Origin: PXAP01 sp964520585 | GTDB taxonomy: Bacteria; Bacteroidota; Bacteroidia; Bacteroidales; PUMT01 | Assembly (NCBI GenBank): GCA_964520585.1 | Contig: CAZFOO010000011.1 | Coordinates: forward strand, 1-64,000 | DNA length: 64,000 bases | Reading direction: 5' to 3' | Part shown: in pieces, positions 1 through 9,184 of the stretch | Position numbering within the stretch: position 1 is the stretch's first letter | How the letters are laid out: every line of letters begins with the position of its first letter | The notes under the pieces: model-generated | Told to the model about the DNA's origin: nothing | Databases searched by the model: none | What the model saw: only the letters and a program-made list of their open reading frames with translations | Translations under genes and position numbers: made by a program

Positions 1-1
1 C

Positions 2-2690
2 AATGACGGGATAATCGAGATATTTGCTTCAGGTGGTACTGAGCCTTACCGGTATTCGGTCGACGGGGGGTCAACATTCCATGATAATAATTATTTTGAT
101 AATCTTGTGCCGGGTGACTATTTTATTGTAGTTGAAGATGCTTCAGGATGTTCATGGACTTTCTTTGAGCAGTATGGTGGTGATGCTTACATTGATGCTG
201 CTGACGAGATTGTTATTAACAGCTCAACCTATAACGATATATCGTGCTTTGAAGCTGCTGATGGTGAGATTTCAGTTTCCGCTTCCGGGGGTGATGGCGG
301 AATACGTTACCGGTTATTTGAAGCTGGTGAAACAACGGATCCGGATACTCCTTCATGGGGTGTGAGCGGCGACTTTAACGGGCTTGATGCCGGTGATTAT
401 ATTCTGGAGATTAGAGATTCAAAATATTGTATTATAAGTCTTGATTTTGAAATTATTGAACCCGCACCGTTGGTGCTGACTGCATACCATGAGGATATAA
501 GCTGCCATAACGCTGGTGATGGTGTTGTTTATGCCTCGGTAGAGGGTGGTGTTGAGGATTTCACTTTCAGCCTGTTTGATGCTGATACCGATACTGAATT
601 ATCTGATTCCGGACCTGTTGCATTAAGGTCCTTTGAATTTACCGGACTTGATGCCGGTAACTACTATGTGATGGTTGCCGACGGAAACGGATGCGTTACC
701 AGTGCATCCGATCCTATGGCTGTTCTTAACCCTGACAAAACTGAAATAAGTCTTTTGTCTCACACCGGTTTGATCTGTTATGGTGCTGATGAGGGTGTAA
801 TTGAGGTTCAGGCGACAGGTGGTATCGGCATATATACTTATACCTTGCTGGATGGTGGCGGTGTGCCGGTTGATGGTGTTGATCCGGTTGTAACTGAAAA
901 TGACGCATTGTTTGCTGATCTTGCTGCAGGTTCATATATGGCGGAGGTTACTGATGAAAACGGGTGCACTGACACAACCAGCGAGATTGTGATTGACAGG
1001 TTCCCGGAGCCCCAGTTTGGCCTGTTTGCCCTTACTCATGTGTCGTGTTTCGGTTATGAGGACGGAATTATTGAGGTTGAGGCTTTTGGCGGGACCGGCG
1101 CCTATACATACACTCTCCTCGACAGCCTGATGAATCCGGTTGACGGATACAATCCGGTAACTCCTGCCGGAGAAGTTGTTTTTGCCGGACTTCCTGCCGC
1201 TTCATACTATATAAGTGTTACCGATGAGAGTGGCTGTGGTGCTGTGATATCTGATGAACAGATGATTACCGAACCGGAAGGACCTGAAGTAGAGGTTGTA
1301 AGTTCTCATGTCACATGTCACGGACTGGAGGACGGGTCGATTACAATTACCACCGATGGTGGTACAGGGCCTTTTGAGTATTCAATTGACGGTGGCGTTA
1401 CTTTCCACGAAAGTGGTATTTTTGAAGACCTTGGAGCGGGATCTTATGAAATAGTGGTACTTGATGCCAATGGCTGCGAGCAAAATGCCGGTACGGTGAC
1501 TGTCAATGATCCCGATCCGGTTGAGATAATTTCAATCACCAGTGGCGACGATGAGAGGTGTTCCACAATTGAGCCTCATACCGGGTATATAATTATATCG
1601 GCTTCAGGAGGAACGGGTACGCTTGAATATTCAATTGATGGGGGTGTCACATTTTATGATAATGACGGCAATTTTGAGAACCTCGACCGTGGAGATTATG
1701 ACATCGTGGTGCTGGATGAAAATGGTTGTTTAGTAACCGGTGGTCAGGTTGAGATTGGTGGTAATGATCCTATCGTTATTGAGTTTCTGATAAAGGATGA
1801 TATTGAATGTTTTGGGACAGAAGACGGTGCAATAAGTATTAGTGCCTCCGGAGGGGTAGGAACAATTGAATATTCTGTTGACGAGGGAGTGAGCTTTTCT
1901 GAAAACGGTAATTTTACTGGTCTTGCTGCCGGAGAGTATATTGTGGTTGTGAAGGATGGGGCGGAATGTGTGGTGACTGCTGATACGATTACAATCGAAC
2001 AGCCTCCCCTGCTTGAGTTTGAGTCGGTAACTGAAGAGGATATAATAATCGGCTCGGGAATTGAATATGGAAGCATTACAATTGTAATGACCGGGGGTGT
2101 TGAGCCTTACTCATACAGCATAGATGATGGTAATACATGGCAGGATGAGAATTACTTTGGAAACCTGGCTGAGGATGATTACAAGATCACGGTAATTGAT
2201 AATAACGGCTGCCAGGCGGTAACCACGGCGCAAATCCGGGAGGTAACCGGCATTACGGCAGATATAATGACCTCCGATCCTGAATGTAACGGATCTGAAG
2301 ATGGTGTGATCTCGATTACAGCCGATCTCGGCGAGGAGCCTTATGAGTATTCTATCGACGGCACAGAATTCCAGTCTACCGGTAATTTTACAGGACTGTC
2401 TGCCGGGGTTTATGAGGTGGTGGTCATCGATAACCGGGGTTATACATTCTCGGAAACGGTGACACTCTATGATCCTGAGCTGATTACAGCGGATGTAGAC
2501 GTGACGCGTGCATGGTGCAACGTTTTTAGTGATGATGGGGCCATCGGGCTTGACGTAACAGGCGGAACGGGTGATTATTCATATTCGTGGTCTAACGGTG
2601 AAACCACAAAGGATATTGGGGGACTGGAACCGGGGCATTACCAGGTGATTATATCGGATGAGAATAGTTGCGAAGCTTCGCTTACCATCG
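2..2690 (+). repeat. tandem SprB repeats encoded in the adhesin gene
   Basis: Repeat starts fall near bases 230, 484, 755, 1025, 1297, 1534, 1786, 2022, 2265 and 2500, with a partial repeat before 230. They are protein-level repeats: the DNA copies have diverged and no long identical DNA stretch is visible. Most copies keep one Cys near the start and one near the end. The copy near 2022 lacks the first (GSG in its place) and the next copy lacks the second (NRGYTF). Confidence 0.85.
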
Positions 2691-3460
2691 AAGTGCGCCA
2701 CGAGCACACGGTGGAAGTTTCTCTGCCTGATATGGTCACTATCTGTTATGGGGATAGTGTGGAGCTTGCATCCACAGTTAATCAGAGCGGCAGTGAGGCT
2801 ACATATTCATGGAATGCTTCTGCCGGAGATGATCCCGATCCGGTTGCTGCTCCATCAGTGTCGCCTTCGGTGCCAGCAACCTATTCACTGACGGTGACCG
2901 ATGAGAACAGCTGCTATAATGTTGCGGAGGTATTTGTAGATATACATCCGTTGGAGGGAATATTTATTGGCAATGATACAGTGATATACCAGGGCACTGC
3001 AATTGAGCTTGAAGCTTCGGGCGGTGAGTTTATCAGCTATGAATGGGCGCCTTCAACCGGACTCTCTGAGGTGAGCGGCCCGGTTACCACTGCAACTGTA
3101 ACCGACGATATTGAATATTATGTGTTTGCAGAAACTGCTGAGGGGTGTGTGGAATCTGACTCGATAAGAATCGGTATTGTAAAACCGGTGGATCCGGTGT
3201 CCGGATTTACTCCCAATAATGATGGAGTGAATGACTTCTTTGACATTCCTAATGCCGGGGATTATCCTGATATAGTGGTGGAAATTTACAACCGGGCCGG
3301 CCAGAGGGTTTTCCGTTCAGAAGGATATACCGATGATAAAAGGTGGGATGGAAAATATAACGGTAAGGATCTGCCTATGGGAACTTATTATTTTGTGATA
3401 ACACTAAATGATGTATTTGGAACAAGACCGGTTACAGGTCCAGTAACAATAGTAAGGTGA
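2..3460 (+). CDS. SprB-repeat surface protein with CHU_C type IX sorting domain (5' truncated)
   Basis: The reading frame is open from the first bases, so the start lies upstream; 1152 residues are in the window. Ten complete and one partial SprB-type repeats of about 78-91 residues fill bases 2 to about 2690. Each runs from a Cys-containing strand through DGxIxxxAxGG and EYSIDGG to AGxYxxxVxDxxGC. An Ig/PKD-like stretch follows, then a C-terminal CHU_C domain from about 3190 (FTPNNDGVNDFF, WDGKYNGKDLPMGTYYF). This is the type B T9SS signal used by SprB-like adhesins, so the product is predicted to be secreted and held on the cell surface. The next gene is a PorP/SprF protein, the usual partner of such cargo. 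Its ligand is unknown. The family is clear; the total length cannot be given. Confidence 0.93.
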   Translation, partial: NDGIIEIFASGGTEPYRYSVDGGSTFHDNNYFDNLVPGDYFIVVEDASGCSWTFFEQYGGDAYIDAADEIVINSSTYNDISCFEAADGEISVSASGGDGGIRYRLFEAGETTDPDTPSWGVSGDFNGLDAGDYILEIRDSKYCIISLDFEIIEPAPLVLTAYHEDISCHNAGDGVVYASVEGGVEDFTFSLFDADTDTELSDSGPVALRSFEFTGLDAGNYYVMVADGNGCVTSASDPMAVLNPDKTEISLLSHTGLICYGADEGVIEVQATGGIGIYTYTLLDGGGVPVDGVDPVVTENDALFADLAAGSYMAEVTDENGCTDTTSEIVIDRFPEPQFGLFALTHVSCFGYEDGIIEVEAFGGTGAYTYTLLDSLMNPVDGYNPVTPAGEVVFAGLPAASYYISVTDESGCGAVISDEQMITEPEGPEVEVVSSHVTCHGLEDGSITITTDGGTGPFEYSIDGGVTFHESGIFEDLGAGSYEIVVLDANGCEQNAGTVTVNDPDPVEIISITSGDDERCSTIEPHTGYIIISASGGTGTLEYSIDGGVTFYDNDGNFENLDRGDYDIVVLDENGCLVTGGQVEIGGNDPIVIEFLIKDDIECFGTEDGAISISASGGVGTIEYSVDEGVSFSENGNFTGLAAGEYIVVVKDGAECVVTADTITIEQPPLLEFESVTEEDIIIGSGIEYGSITIVMTGGVEPYSYSIDDGNTWQDENYFGNLAEDDYKITVIDNNGCQAVTTAQIREVTGITADIMTSDPECNGSEDGVISITADLGEEPYEYSIDGTEFQSTGNFTGLSAGVYEVVVIDNRGYTFSETVTLYDPELITADVDVTRAWCNVFSDDGAIGLDVTGGTGDYSYSWSNGETTKDIGGLEPGHYQVIISDENSCEASLTIEVRHEHTVEVSLPDMVTICYGDSVELASTVNQSGSEATYSWNASAGDDPDPVAAPSVSPSVPATYSLTVTDENSCYNVAEVFVDIHPLEGIFIGNDTVIYQGTAIELEASGGEFISYEWAPSTGLSEVSGPVTTATVTDDIEYYVFAETAEGCVESDSIRIGIVKPVDPVSGFTPNNDGVNDFFDIPNAGDYPDIVVEIYNRAGQRVFRSEGYTDDKRWDGKYNGKDLPMGTYYFVITLNDVFGTRPVTGPVTIVR

Positions 3461-3461
3461 T

Positions 3462-4478
3462 ATGGAAATAAAGAAAGTATATTATTCAACAGACCGGATC
3501 ATGCAGTTTATACCAGCTTCCGTTAAAACACCCGGATGTGTTTATCCGGGAGGGATATGGACGTTTATGCCTGCAAGGTATTTGCTGCAGGTTCTTATGG
3601 TAATGTTATTTTTCATTACCGGAAAGCAGGATGGCACAGCTCAGCAATTACCTGTTTATACCCAGTTCATGTTTAATTCATATGTCTTTAATCCTGCTGT
3701 TGCCGGCACTCACAATTATTATCAGGTTCGCCTGAACAGCCGTTTCCAGTGGGCTGGAATGACAGACCCCCCTCAAACGAACAGCCTGAGTATATACGGC
3801 CCCCATGCCTCCAAGGATATGGGATTCGGAGGTTACATTTATACCGATGTAACCGGCCATACGAGCCGTAACGGTTTGTATGGTTCATATGCCTATAATT
3901 TACTGCTGAATGATATAATGAGATTGTCGATGGGGCTTTCCGCAGGCTTAATTCAAAACCGGATTGACGGAACGACGATCAGCCTGCTGGATCCCTCAGA
4001 TCTGGCTCTCCTGAATGCTGTTTCGTCCGACTTTTCTCCTGATGCCACTGTGGGTCTGTACCTGTATGCGCCTACTTTCCATGTTGGATTTTCTGCTCAC
4101 CAACTTTTCGGGAATACCCTTAACCTGTTTGAAGAAGAAGCCGGACTGAACAAATTGAAGTCACATTTTTACCTTACCGGTGGTTACAGGTACTTCATAA
4201 ATTTTGATTATTCCCTTGAACCTTCGGTCATCGTGAGGGGATCAATGCCTACTCCTGTTCAGGTGGATTTCAGTCTTAAGGCTTACTACCAGAACATGTT
4301 ATGGCTTGGTGTATCCGTCCGGTCCCAGGATGCCGTATCATTTTTATTAGGTTACACACACGAAAACAAGTTTCATTTCGGTTATTCATATGATATGAGT
4401 TTTTCACCAATTCGTCATCATAATTCCGGCTCTCATGAAGTTTTTCTTGGAATGCGGTTCAATCCCGTTAAGCAATAG
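3462..4478 (+). CDS. PorP/SprF family type IX secretion membrane protein
   Basis: This 338-residue protein has the PorP/SprF hallmark just after its signal: QLPVYTQFMFNSYVFNPAVAGT, split here as QLPVYTQFMF and NPAVAGT. A beta-barrel pattern of alternating aromatic strands runs to the C-terminus. PorP/SprF proteins sit in the outer membrane and help deliver or anchor CHU_C-type T9SS cargo. The gene starts 1 nt after the stop of the SprB-like gene, so the two are surely cotranscribed. The ATG at 3462 gives about 36 residues before the signal peptide. An internal ATG at 3570 (MPARYLLQVLMVMLFFITG) would give a normal signal peptide and may be the true start. Confidence 0.9.
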   Translation: MEIKKVYYSTDRIMQFIPASVKTPGCVYPGGIWTFMPARYLLQVLMVMLFFITGKQDGTAQQLPVYTQFMFNSYVFNPAVAGTHNYYQVRLNSRFQWAGMTDPPQTNSLSIYGPHASKDMGFGGYIYTDVTGHTSRNGLYGSYAYNLLLNDIMRLSMGLSAGLIQNRIDGTTISLLDPSDLALLNAVSSDFSPDATVGLYLYAPTFHVGFSAHQLFGNTLNLFEEEAGLNKLKSHFYLTGGYRYFINFDYSLEPSVIVRGSMPTPVQVDFSLKAYYQNMLWLGVSVRSQDAVSFLLGYTHENKFHFGYSYDMSFSPIRHHNSGSHEVFLGMRFNPVKQ

Positions 4479-4905
4479 GATCTTATATTTAAAAAATATT
4501 TTTTTTGGCATTTTGCTGGTTTCCTTGCTTGCAGCCTGCTCATCCCACCCACTGGGTCCCCCGGAAGAAGGGGTTATGCCGGAGGACCGTTTTGTGGATC
4601 TTCTGATAGATGTTCATTACTACGAAGGTGTGCTTGAAGTTAGCGGACCTACTTCCGGATACCGGCCTGAACTGCGAACCGATTCAATCGATTTTTACAG
4701 GCAGGTTTTCGATTTGCACGGTGTTACCAGGGAGGAATTCAGCAAAACTATGGATTATTATTCCTTTAATCCTCCCCAGTTCGAAGCTATTTACACCCGT
4801 GTAGTGGATGAGCTGAACAAAAGGCTGATGGAGGCTGAAATGGTAGATGATGTGGAAAATTATGTGCCTCCTGCCATTGATTCCACCGACCAGTCCACCG
4901 ATTAA
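4435..4905 (+). CDS. DUF4296 domain lipoprotein
   Basis: This 156-residue protein has a signal peptide ending in the lipobox LLAAC at about residue 35, so it is probably a lipoprotein. The remainder matches the Bacteroidota DUF4296 pattern: an EDRFVDLLIDVHYYEG helix, then VTREEFSKTMDYYSFNPPQFEAIYTRVVDELNKR, seen here as separate short helices. Its role is unknown. It overlaps the end of the PorP gene by 44 nt; there is no later ATG before the signal peptide, so the overlap appears real. It precedes an amidohydrolase-like gene, a pairing recalled from other Bacteroidota genomes. Confidence 0.75.
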   Translation: MKFFLECGSIPLSNRILYLKNIFFGILLVSLLAACSSHPLGPPEEGVMPEDRFVDLLIDVHYYEGVLEVSGPTSGYRPELRTDSIDFYRQVFDLHGVTREEFSKTMDYYSFNPPQFEAIYTRVVDELNKRLMEAEMVDDVENYVPPAIDSTDQSTD

Positions 4906-4916
4906 CATATTGTTAA

Positions 4917-5648
4917 ATGCCTAAAATTGCTGCCAGCCTGGTTTACCCGGTTTCGTCACCACCAGTGAGAAATGCGGTTGTTGAACTGGACAGGAATGGT
5001 GTCATAATCTCTGTGGGCCCTGATAGTGCCGAATTCAGGGAGACCGCCGGGGTTGAATTTTATAGTGGTATAATGATTCCCGGACTTGTTGATGTTTTTT
5101 GTGGCGACAGGGAGGGTAAGTGGTTATATGCAAGGGGGGTCAGGGTTGCGGGGAAAACCGGGATGACTCATGATGGCACTGGTACAGGTGATAAAGCATA
5201 TCCCTCCCGGGGTGCAGGAAATGATAAAGATGTGATATCTGAAGATCCCTGCAGGACGGAGAGGACTATTTGCCCGGGTAGTAGGAAGGGAGGGGAAGTT
5301 GTCTACCGTATCTTTAAAGATAAGAAACAATTTGATGAATGCTTCAGGGTTGTTGAAAATAAAGGCATTTATCATACTCTCCGGGGGAAGGAAAGATTGC
5401 CTGTGCTGGCCACCTGTGGCATGATGGAGATGATCGACCTTATGCTGGAATTGCAGGAAGGACCTGGCAGGGTCAGTCTGCCAGCAATGCTTTCCATGGC
5501 AACGGTAAATGGTGCCCTGGTGCTTGATTATGATAGCATAGCCGGCAGTATTGTTCCGGGGATGCAGCCCGGACTGAATATAATTGAGGGGGCTGATATA
5601 TTAAATATGCGCTTGCTTCCGGTAAGCCGGCTAAGGCGAGTGTATTGA
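4917..5648 (+). CDS. eroded amidohydrolase-like protein lacking the metal-binding core
   Basis: Both ends look like the Bacteroidota amidohydrolase that follows DUF4296. The N-terminus has the small beta-sandwich half (AASLVYPVSSPPVRNAVVEL, then GIMIPGLVD). The C-terminus keeps MLSMATVNGALVLDYDSIAG, VPGMQPGL and SRLRRVY. The family normally has about 380 residues with a PGFxNxHxH metal motif; this one has 243. After GLVD comes VFCGD instead of the HxH pair, and most of the TIM-barrel metal site is missing. The frame is intact without stops, so it is either a recent decay product or a retained non-catalytic protein. It starts 11 nt after DUF4296 and is in the same operon. Catalysis by the standard mechanism is very unlikely. 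Confidence 0.6.
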   Translation: MPKIAASLVYPVSSPPVRNAVVELDRNGVIISVGPDSAEFRETAGVEFYSGIMIPGLVDVFCGDREGKWLYARGVRVAGKTGMTHDGTGTGDKAYPSRGAGNDKDVISEDPCRTERTICPGSRKGGEVVYRIFKDKKQFDECFRVVENKGIYHTLRGKERLPVLATCGMMEMIDLMLELQEGPGRVSLPAMLSMATVNGALVLDYDSIAGSIVPGMQPGLNIIEGADILNMRLLPVSRLRRVY

Positions 5649-5671
5649 TTTTCAGGGAATGAGGGTGGCTG

Positions 5672-6097
5672 TTATGTCACTCCTTTATCCTTCAGCCATT
5701 GCACTGCCTGAATATCGTAATGAAGAATATGGTTGATCAGCCAGTTTTCGAGGTAAAAATACATGTCCTCGCAAACCTCAGGCTTGCCGTTTTTATAATC
5801 TTCCTTAAACTTAACTATACGGTTAATGAATTTGTTGTGGCTTTCCTGATGTTGCGAAAATCCTGAATATCCTGACTCCTTGAAATATATTTCTTCCTGG
5901 ATAAGGTAATGCTCGGCGTAATGAACCAGTGAAAAGAAAATATCTGCGACGTTTATTTTACAATCTTCTTCAGTTATCACCTGCTTCAGTTTATTGATGA
6001 TCTCAAAAAACTTTTCCCGGTGTTCATCAATTGCTGTAACTCCTACCTTGTATTCCTCTTTCCATTGAAAAGGTTCGGGTGATATGGTTCCGGACAT
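5672..6097 (-). CDS. bacteriohemerythrin-like protein
   Basis: From ATG 6097 this is 141 residues, the usual bacteriohemerythrin size; a longer frame exists but its extra N-terminus (MIIVIVWRIIRC) does not fit the family. Hemerythrins are four-helix cytoplasmic proteins that bind oxygen at a di-iron site. Visible family features are W12, the AIDEH helix, EEIYFKESGY (E68), HQESH (H83, H87) and HILHYD (H123, D128). Two expected His ligands look shifted by one residue: H26 sits where Gln is usual, with Arg27 at the ligand position, and H63-Y64 replaces the usual Tyr-His before E68. The fold is clear but the iron site may be altered. It is convergent with the amidohydrolase-like gene. Confidence 0.82.
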   Translation of the reverse strand: MSGTISPEPFQWKEEYKVGVTAIDEHREKFFEIINKLKQVITEEDCKINVADIFFSLVHYAEHYLIQEEIYFKESGYSGFSQHQESHNKFINRIVKFKEDYKNGKPEVCEDMYFYLENWLINHILHYDIQAVQWLKDKGVT

Positions 6098-6357
6098 CTT
6101 AATGGTATTTTTAAGGGTTAATTTATTATTTACAAAAATACACCGAATAATCCTCCATACAATGACTATTATCATGGAGGTATTCTTAATCTTTTATGGA
6201 CGAGTTGCAGGTGCTTTTAAGATGTTTGCCGTTATCTGTTTTTATTCGGGTTTTCGGAAAAAGCATAATGGCTTGCCCCATGACAAAATAATTAACAGCC
6301 ATTTAATGTTTCTGATTTTATAAAAATATGTTATGTTCGCAGGCAATTTTATTCGTA

Positions 6358-7137
6358 ATGGCTACATTTCTGTTTGACCGCATAGTATTTGGACCCGTAA
6401 AGAGCAGGAGACTTGGTGTTTCCCTGGGAATAAACCTGTTACCTTCTGACAGGAAATGGTGCAGCTTCAATTGTATTTATTGCGAATGCGGATGGACCGA
6501 AAGCGGTCCCTATCCCGAAGAGGGTTTTCCCTCCCGGGAACGGGTAAGGGATGAGCTGAAAAAGAGGCTGAGGGTGATGGAAGTTAACCATGAACTCCCC
6601 GACACAATTACTTTTGCAGGCAACGGTGAGCCGACGCTGCATCCCTCCTTTGCTGACATTATTGACGATACCATTGAACTCCGCAACCATTATGCCCCAA
6701 AGGCCGGAATCGCCGTTCTTTCCAATGGTTCTATGCTTGATGATCCTTATGTGTTCCAGGCACTGGAAAAGGTTGATCAGAATATTCTTAAGATCGATTC
6801 TGCCAGGGAGGATACTGTCAGATTACTTAACCAGCCTGATGAGAAATTCAGCCTGGAGCACCTGATAAATAATATTTCGCGGTTTAAGGGTAAATTTATA
6901 TTACAGACCTTATTCGTTAAGGGTGTTTACAAAGGTATAAATATCGATAATACCACCGGGGAGGAGCTGCATGACTGGTTGGAGCTTGCCGGGCGTCTCA
7001 GACCTCAAATGGCGATGGTTTATACTATAGCAAGGGATACCCCTGCGACAGGCCTGAAGAAGATCCCGGCAGTGAAACTTCAGGCTATTGCCGAACAGGT
7101 ACGAAAACTGGATATTCCAGTGCAGGTCTCCTCCTGA
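6358..7137 (+). CDS. radical SAM protein (COG0731-like)
   Basis: The ATG at 6358 gives 259 residues beginning MATFLFDRIVFGPVKSRRLG, the usual start for this family; an upstream ATG at 6328 adds ten hydrophobic residues and is less likely. The [4Fe-4S] motif is CSFNCIYC (CX3CX2C), followed by the SAM-binding FAGNGEPTLHPSF and VLSNGS strands. The family consists of Bacteroidota radical SAM enzymes related to the wyosine-type COG0731 group. The substrate is not known, and nothing nearby identifies it. The next gene on this strand is a glycosyltransferase that begins 30-80 nt later and may be cotranscribed. Confidence 0.85.
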   Translation: MATFLFDRIVFGPVKSRRLGVSLGINLLPSDRKWCSFNCIYCECGWTESGPYPEEGFPSRERVRDELKKRLRVMEVNHELPDTITFAGNGEPTLHPSFADIIDDTIELRNHYAPKAGIAVLSNGSMLDDPYVFQALEKVDQNILKIDSAREDTVRLLNQPDEKFSLEHLINNISRFKGKFILQTLFVKGVYKGINIDNTTGEELHDWLELAGRLRPQMAMVYTIARDTPATGLKKIPAVKLQAIAEQVRKLDIPVQVSS

Positions 7138-7215
7138 CTTTATGCAAATCCGGATTTTCAACCGGATATGATTAGGAATGGTATTATAGACACGTGGTTA
7201 ATTATGCAGAACCCG

Positions 7216-8319
7216 ATGGAGAAGTTAACGGTAATGGTTTGCCCGATGGATTGGGGACTGGGGCATGCTTCCCGGTGTGTGCCGGTCATCAGGGCCTTCA
7301 TCAGGGAGGGGTGCCGGGTTATAGTTGCTGCTTCGGGTGCCGGGGCCGGTCTTATTAAAAGCGAGTGTAATTCTGAAGTTCTCACTATCGTTCCTTTTCC
7401 GGGGTTTACTGTTTCCTATGCACGTTCTTTTCTTTTTGCCAGGCTGGTGATGCAGGTGCCGGCTTTTGTTTTGCATGTAAACCGGGAGAGGAAAGTGCTG
7501 AAGGGTCTGGTTGAAAAGTTCAGGCCCGGCCTGATAGTGTCTGATAACCGGTACGGACTTTTGCATGATGAAGTTCCTTCTATCCTGATAACCCATCAGC
7601 TTAAGCCTTCACTGCCTTATTATCTGAAAGCCTTTGAGTATATCCTGGCAGCTGTTATAAGAAACCGGATGAGCTCTTTTTATGAATGCTGGATACCCGA
7701 TTATCATGATTTTCCGGCGGCCGGTGACCTGACTATGGGCCATGACAAATTGCCGGCTGCATATTTTACTGGCTGGCTCAGCCGGTTTGATGCAATGGCA
7801 GATCTAAACGTTAAGGACAATTTCCGTTACAGGATTATGTTCCTTCTATCTGGTCCGGAACCTCAGCGGAGCTTGTTTGAGGATAAGATCATCGAGGGCC
7901 TGAAAAAAAGCGATGTTCCCGCACTGGTTGTTCGGGGATTGCCCGGTGAACCGGTCAGGTGGAAGATAAGGAGTGGAGTGGATATCGTTTCTTTTATGGA
8001 TTCCGGGGACCTGATGGATGCCCTCCTGGAGTCAGAAGTTGTCGTATGCAGGAGCGGATACAGCTCTGTCATGGATATGCTTACATTGGGTAAGCCTGCT
8101 GTCCTGGTGCCTACACCGGGACAGACTGAACAGGAATATCTGGGGCGATGGCTCGGTGACAGGGGATGGTTCCGGGTAATTGAGCAGAAGAATTTTGATA
8201 TAGACCTGATATTAAACAAAGAATTGTCTCCTGATAACGGTAACCGGTTGCCTTCGCAGCGCCGTGAAAGGGATTTGTTAGAAGAAAGGGTGAGGTCGGT
8301 CTTGAAAAGGATTAGCTAA
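7216..8319 (+). CDS. MurG/GT1-like glycosyltransferase
   Basis: This is a GT-B-fold glycosyltransferase. The N-terminal half opens with VMVCPMDWGLGHASRC, the glycine-rich acceptor loop. The C-terminal half has the nucleotide-sugar motif CRSGYSSVMDMLTLGKPAVL followed by PTPGQTEQEYL, as in MurG-like enzymes. It resembles the unnamed glycosyltransferases common in Bacteroidota; donor and acceptor are unknown. Starts at 7168 and 7204 are also in frame. The one at 7216 (MEKLTVMVCPMDWGLGHA) places the first strand at the very N-terminus, as in related proteins, and is preferred. The protein lacks membrane segments and probably works at the inner face of the membrane. Confidence 0.8.
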   Translation: MEKLTVMVCPMDWGLGHASRCVPVIRAFIREGCRVIVAASGAGAGLIKSECNSEVLTIVPFPGFTVSYARSFLFARLVMQVPAFVLHVNRERKVLKGLVEKFRPGLIVSDNRYGLLHDEVPSILITHQLKPSLPYYLKAFEYILAAVIRNRMSSFYECWIPDYHDFPAAGDLTMGHDKLPAAYFTGWLSRFDAMADLNVKDNFRYRIMFLLSGPEPQRSLFEDKIIEGLKKSDVPALVVRGLPGEPVRWKIRSGVDIVSFMDSGDLMDALLESEVVVCRSGYSSVMDMLTLGKPAVLVPTPGQTEQEYLGRWLGDRGWFRVIEQKNFDIDLILNKELSPDNGNRLPSQRRERDLLEERVRSVLKRIS

Positions 8320-8462
8320 GGGTAGTGAAAACGAGGGATTAAACATAGGGCCATAAGATATAGGTACAGAATTTTGAAATAAGCAATCAAGATAGTGCGA
8401 CGGGATTTTGGAGAAGGGGACTAAGACTGTGATTCCGGATTTTGTGTAAAACCGGGTCGGCC

Positions 8463-9071
8463 TCAGAAGTTGTAGATCATGAAGAATGCCAGTGCCACTC
8501 CCCCCAGATATCCGGCATAAACCTGTGCGGGTGTGTGCTCATTCAGCCTGAGCCTGGCCCACCCGGCTAATCCTCCACCTAAAAAAACCAGGGAAAGGAA
8601 AAGCTGCAGGTTGATATTGAACCTGAAAGCAACGGCGAGCAATGTACCTGCAAGGGCACCCAGTGCCGACATGTGCAGGCTTATCTTCCATTTGATTGAT
8701 ATCAGGGCACAAACGAGAACCATTAAAGCGGCCGTTATGGAGTATATAGAGATCAGTCCCGGAACATTCAGCCGCCTCAGCATATACCAGGTAAAACCAT
8801 AAAACAGAACGGTTACCAGCAGGGGGAATACACGTTCATTATGCTCTTTCATTTCCAGGCTTGTAACCATCCTGTGCAGCACCATCAATGGAATAATGCT
8901 AACGGGCAATATAGCTGTTCCCGTGAGCAGAATTATAAAAACCGCCCTTTGTTGCTGATAGGAAAGAAATTCAAGATAAGTACCTGAATTGAACAAAAGC
9001 AATAATCCGGCTGAAGGAATGATCAGCGGATGCAATACTAAGGAAATTATTCTGGCCAGAATCAGCTTCAT
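8463..9071 (-). CDS. PAP2-like integral membrane protein
   Basis: The 202 residues contain about six hydrophobic segments. The C-terminal part echoes the PAP2 phosphatase motifs: ISLHMSALGALAG stands where the PSGH motif is expected, and ARLRLNEHTPAQVYAG stands where SRxxxxxHxxxDxxxG is expected, keeping Arg and His but with Gln in place of Asp. Such reduced PAP2-related proteins are common in Bacteroidota. They may act on a membrane lipid pyrophosphate or may be inactive. The gene is convergent with the glycosyltransferase; the 143-nt gap holds a weak ccgg-ttttgtgtaaaa-ccgg hairpin near 8435-8455 and nothing else. Confidence 0.6.
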   Translation of the reverse strand: MKLILARIISLVLHPLIIPSAGLLLLFNSGTYLEFLSYQQQRAVFIILLTGTAILPVSIIPLMVLHRMVTSLEMKEHNERVFPLLVTVLFYGFTWYMLRRLNVPGLISIYSITAALMVLVCALISIKWKISLHMSALGALAGTLLAVAFRFNINLQLFLSLVFLGGGLAGWARLRLNEHTPAQVYAGYLGGVALAFFMIYNF

Positions 9072-9184
9072 CCCGATGTTATATGATTATACTTTCTTCT
9101 ATAATTGTTCAGCATGGATTTCAGGCTCAGTCCCACCCGGCCGGTCCTGAAATGATTATCCCGGAAAAATCCAGCTTTAACGAT

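Noticed and set aside
2..2690. Regularly spaced repeats in the first 2.7 kb as a DNA repeat array
   Set aside because: The repetition is at protein level (SprB repeats in one frame) and the DNA copies differ throughout.
8435..8455. Hairpin CCGG...CCGG between the glycosyltransferase and PAP2-like genes as a terminator
   Set aside because: The stem is short, has a bulge and no T-run in either direction.
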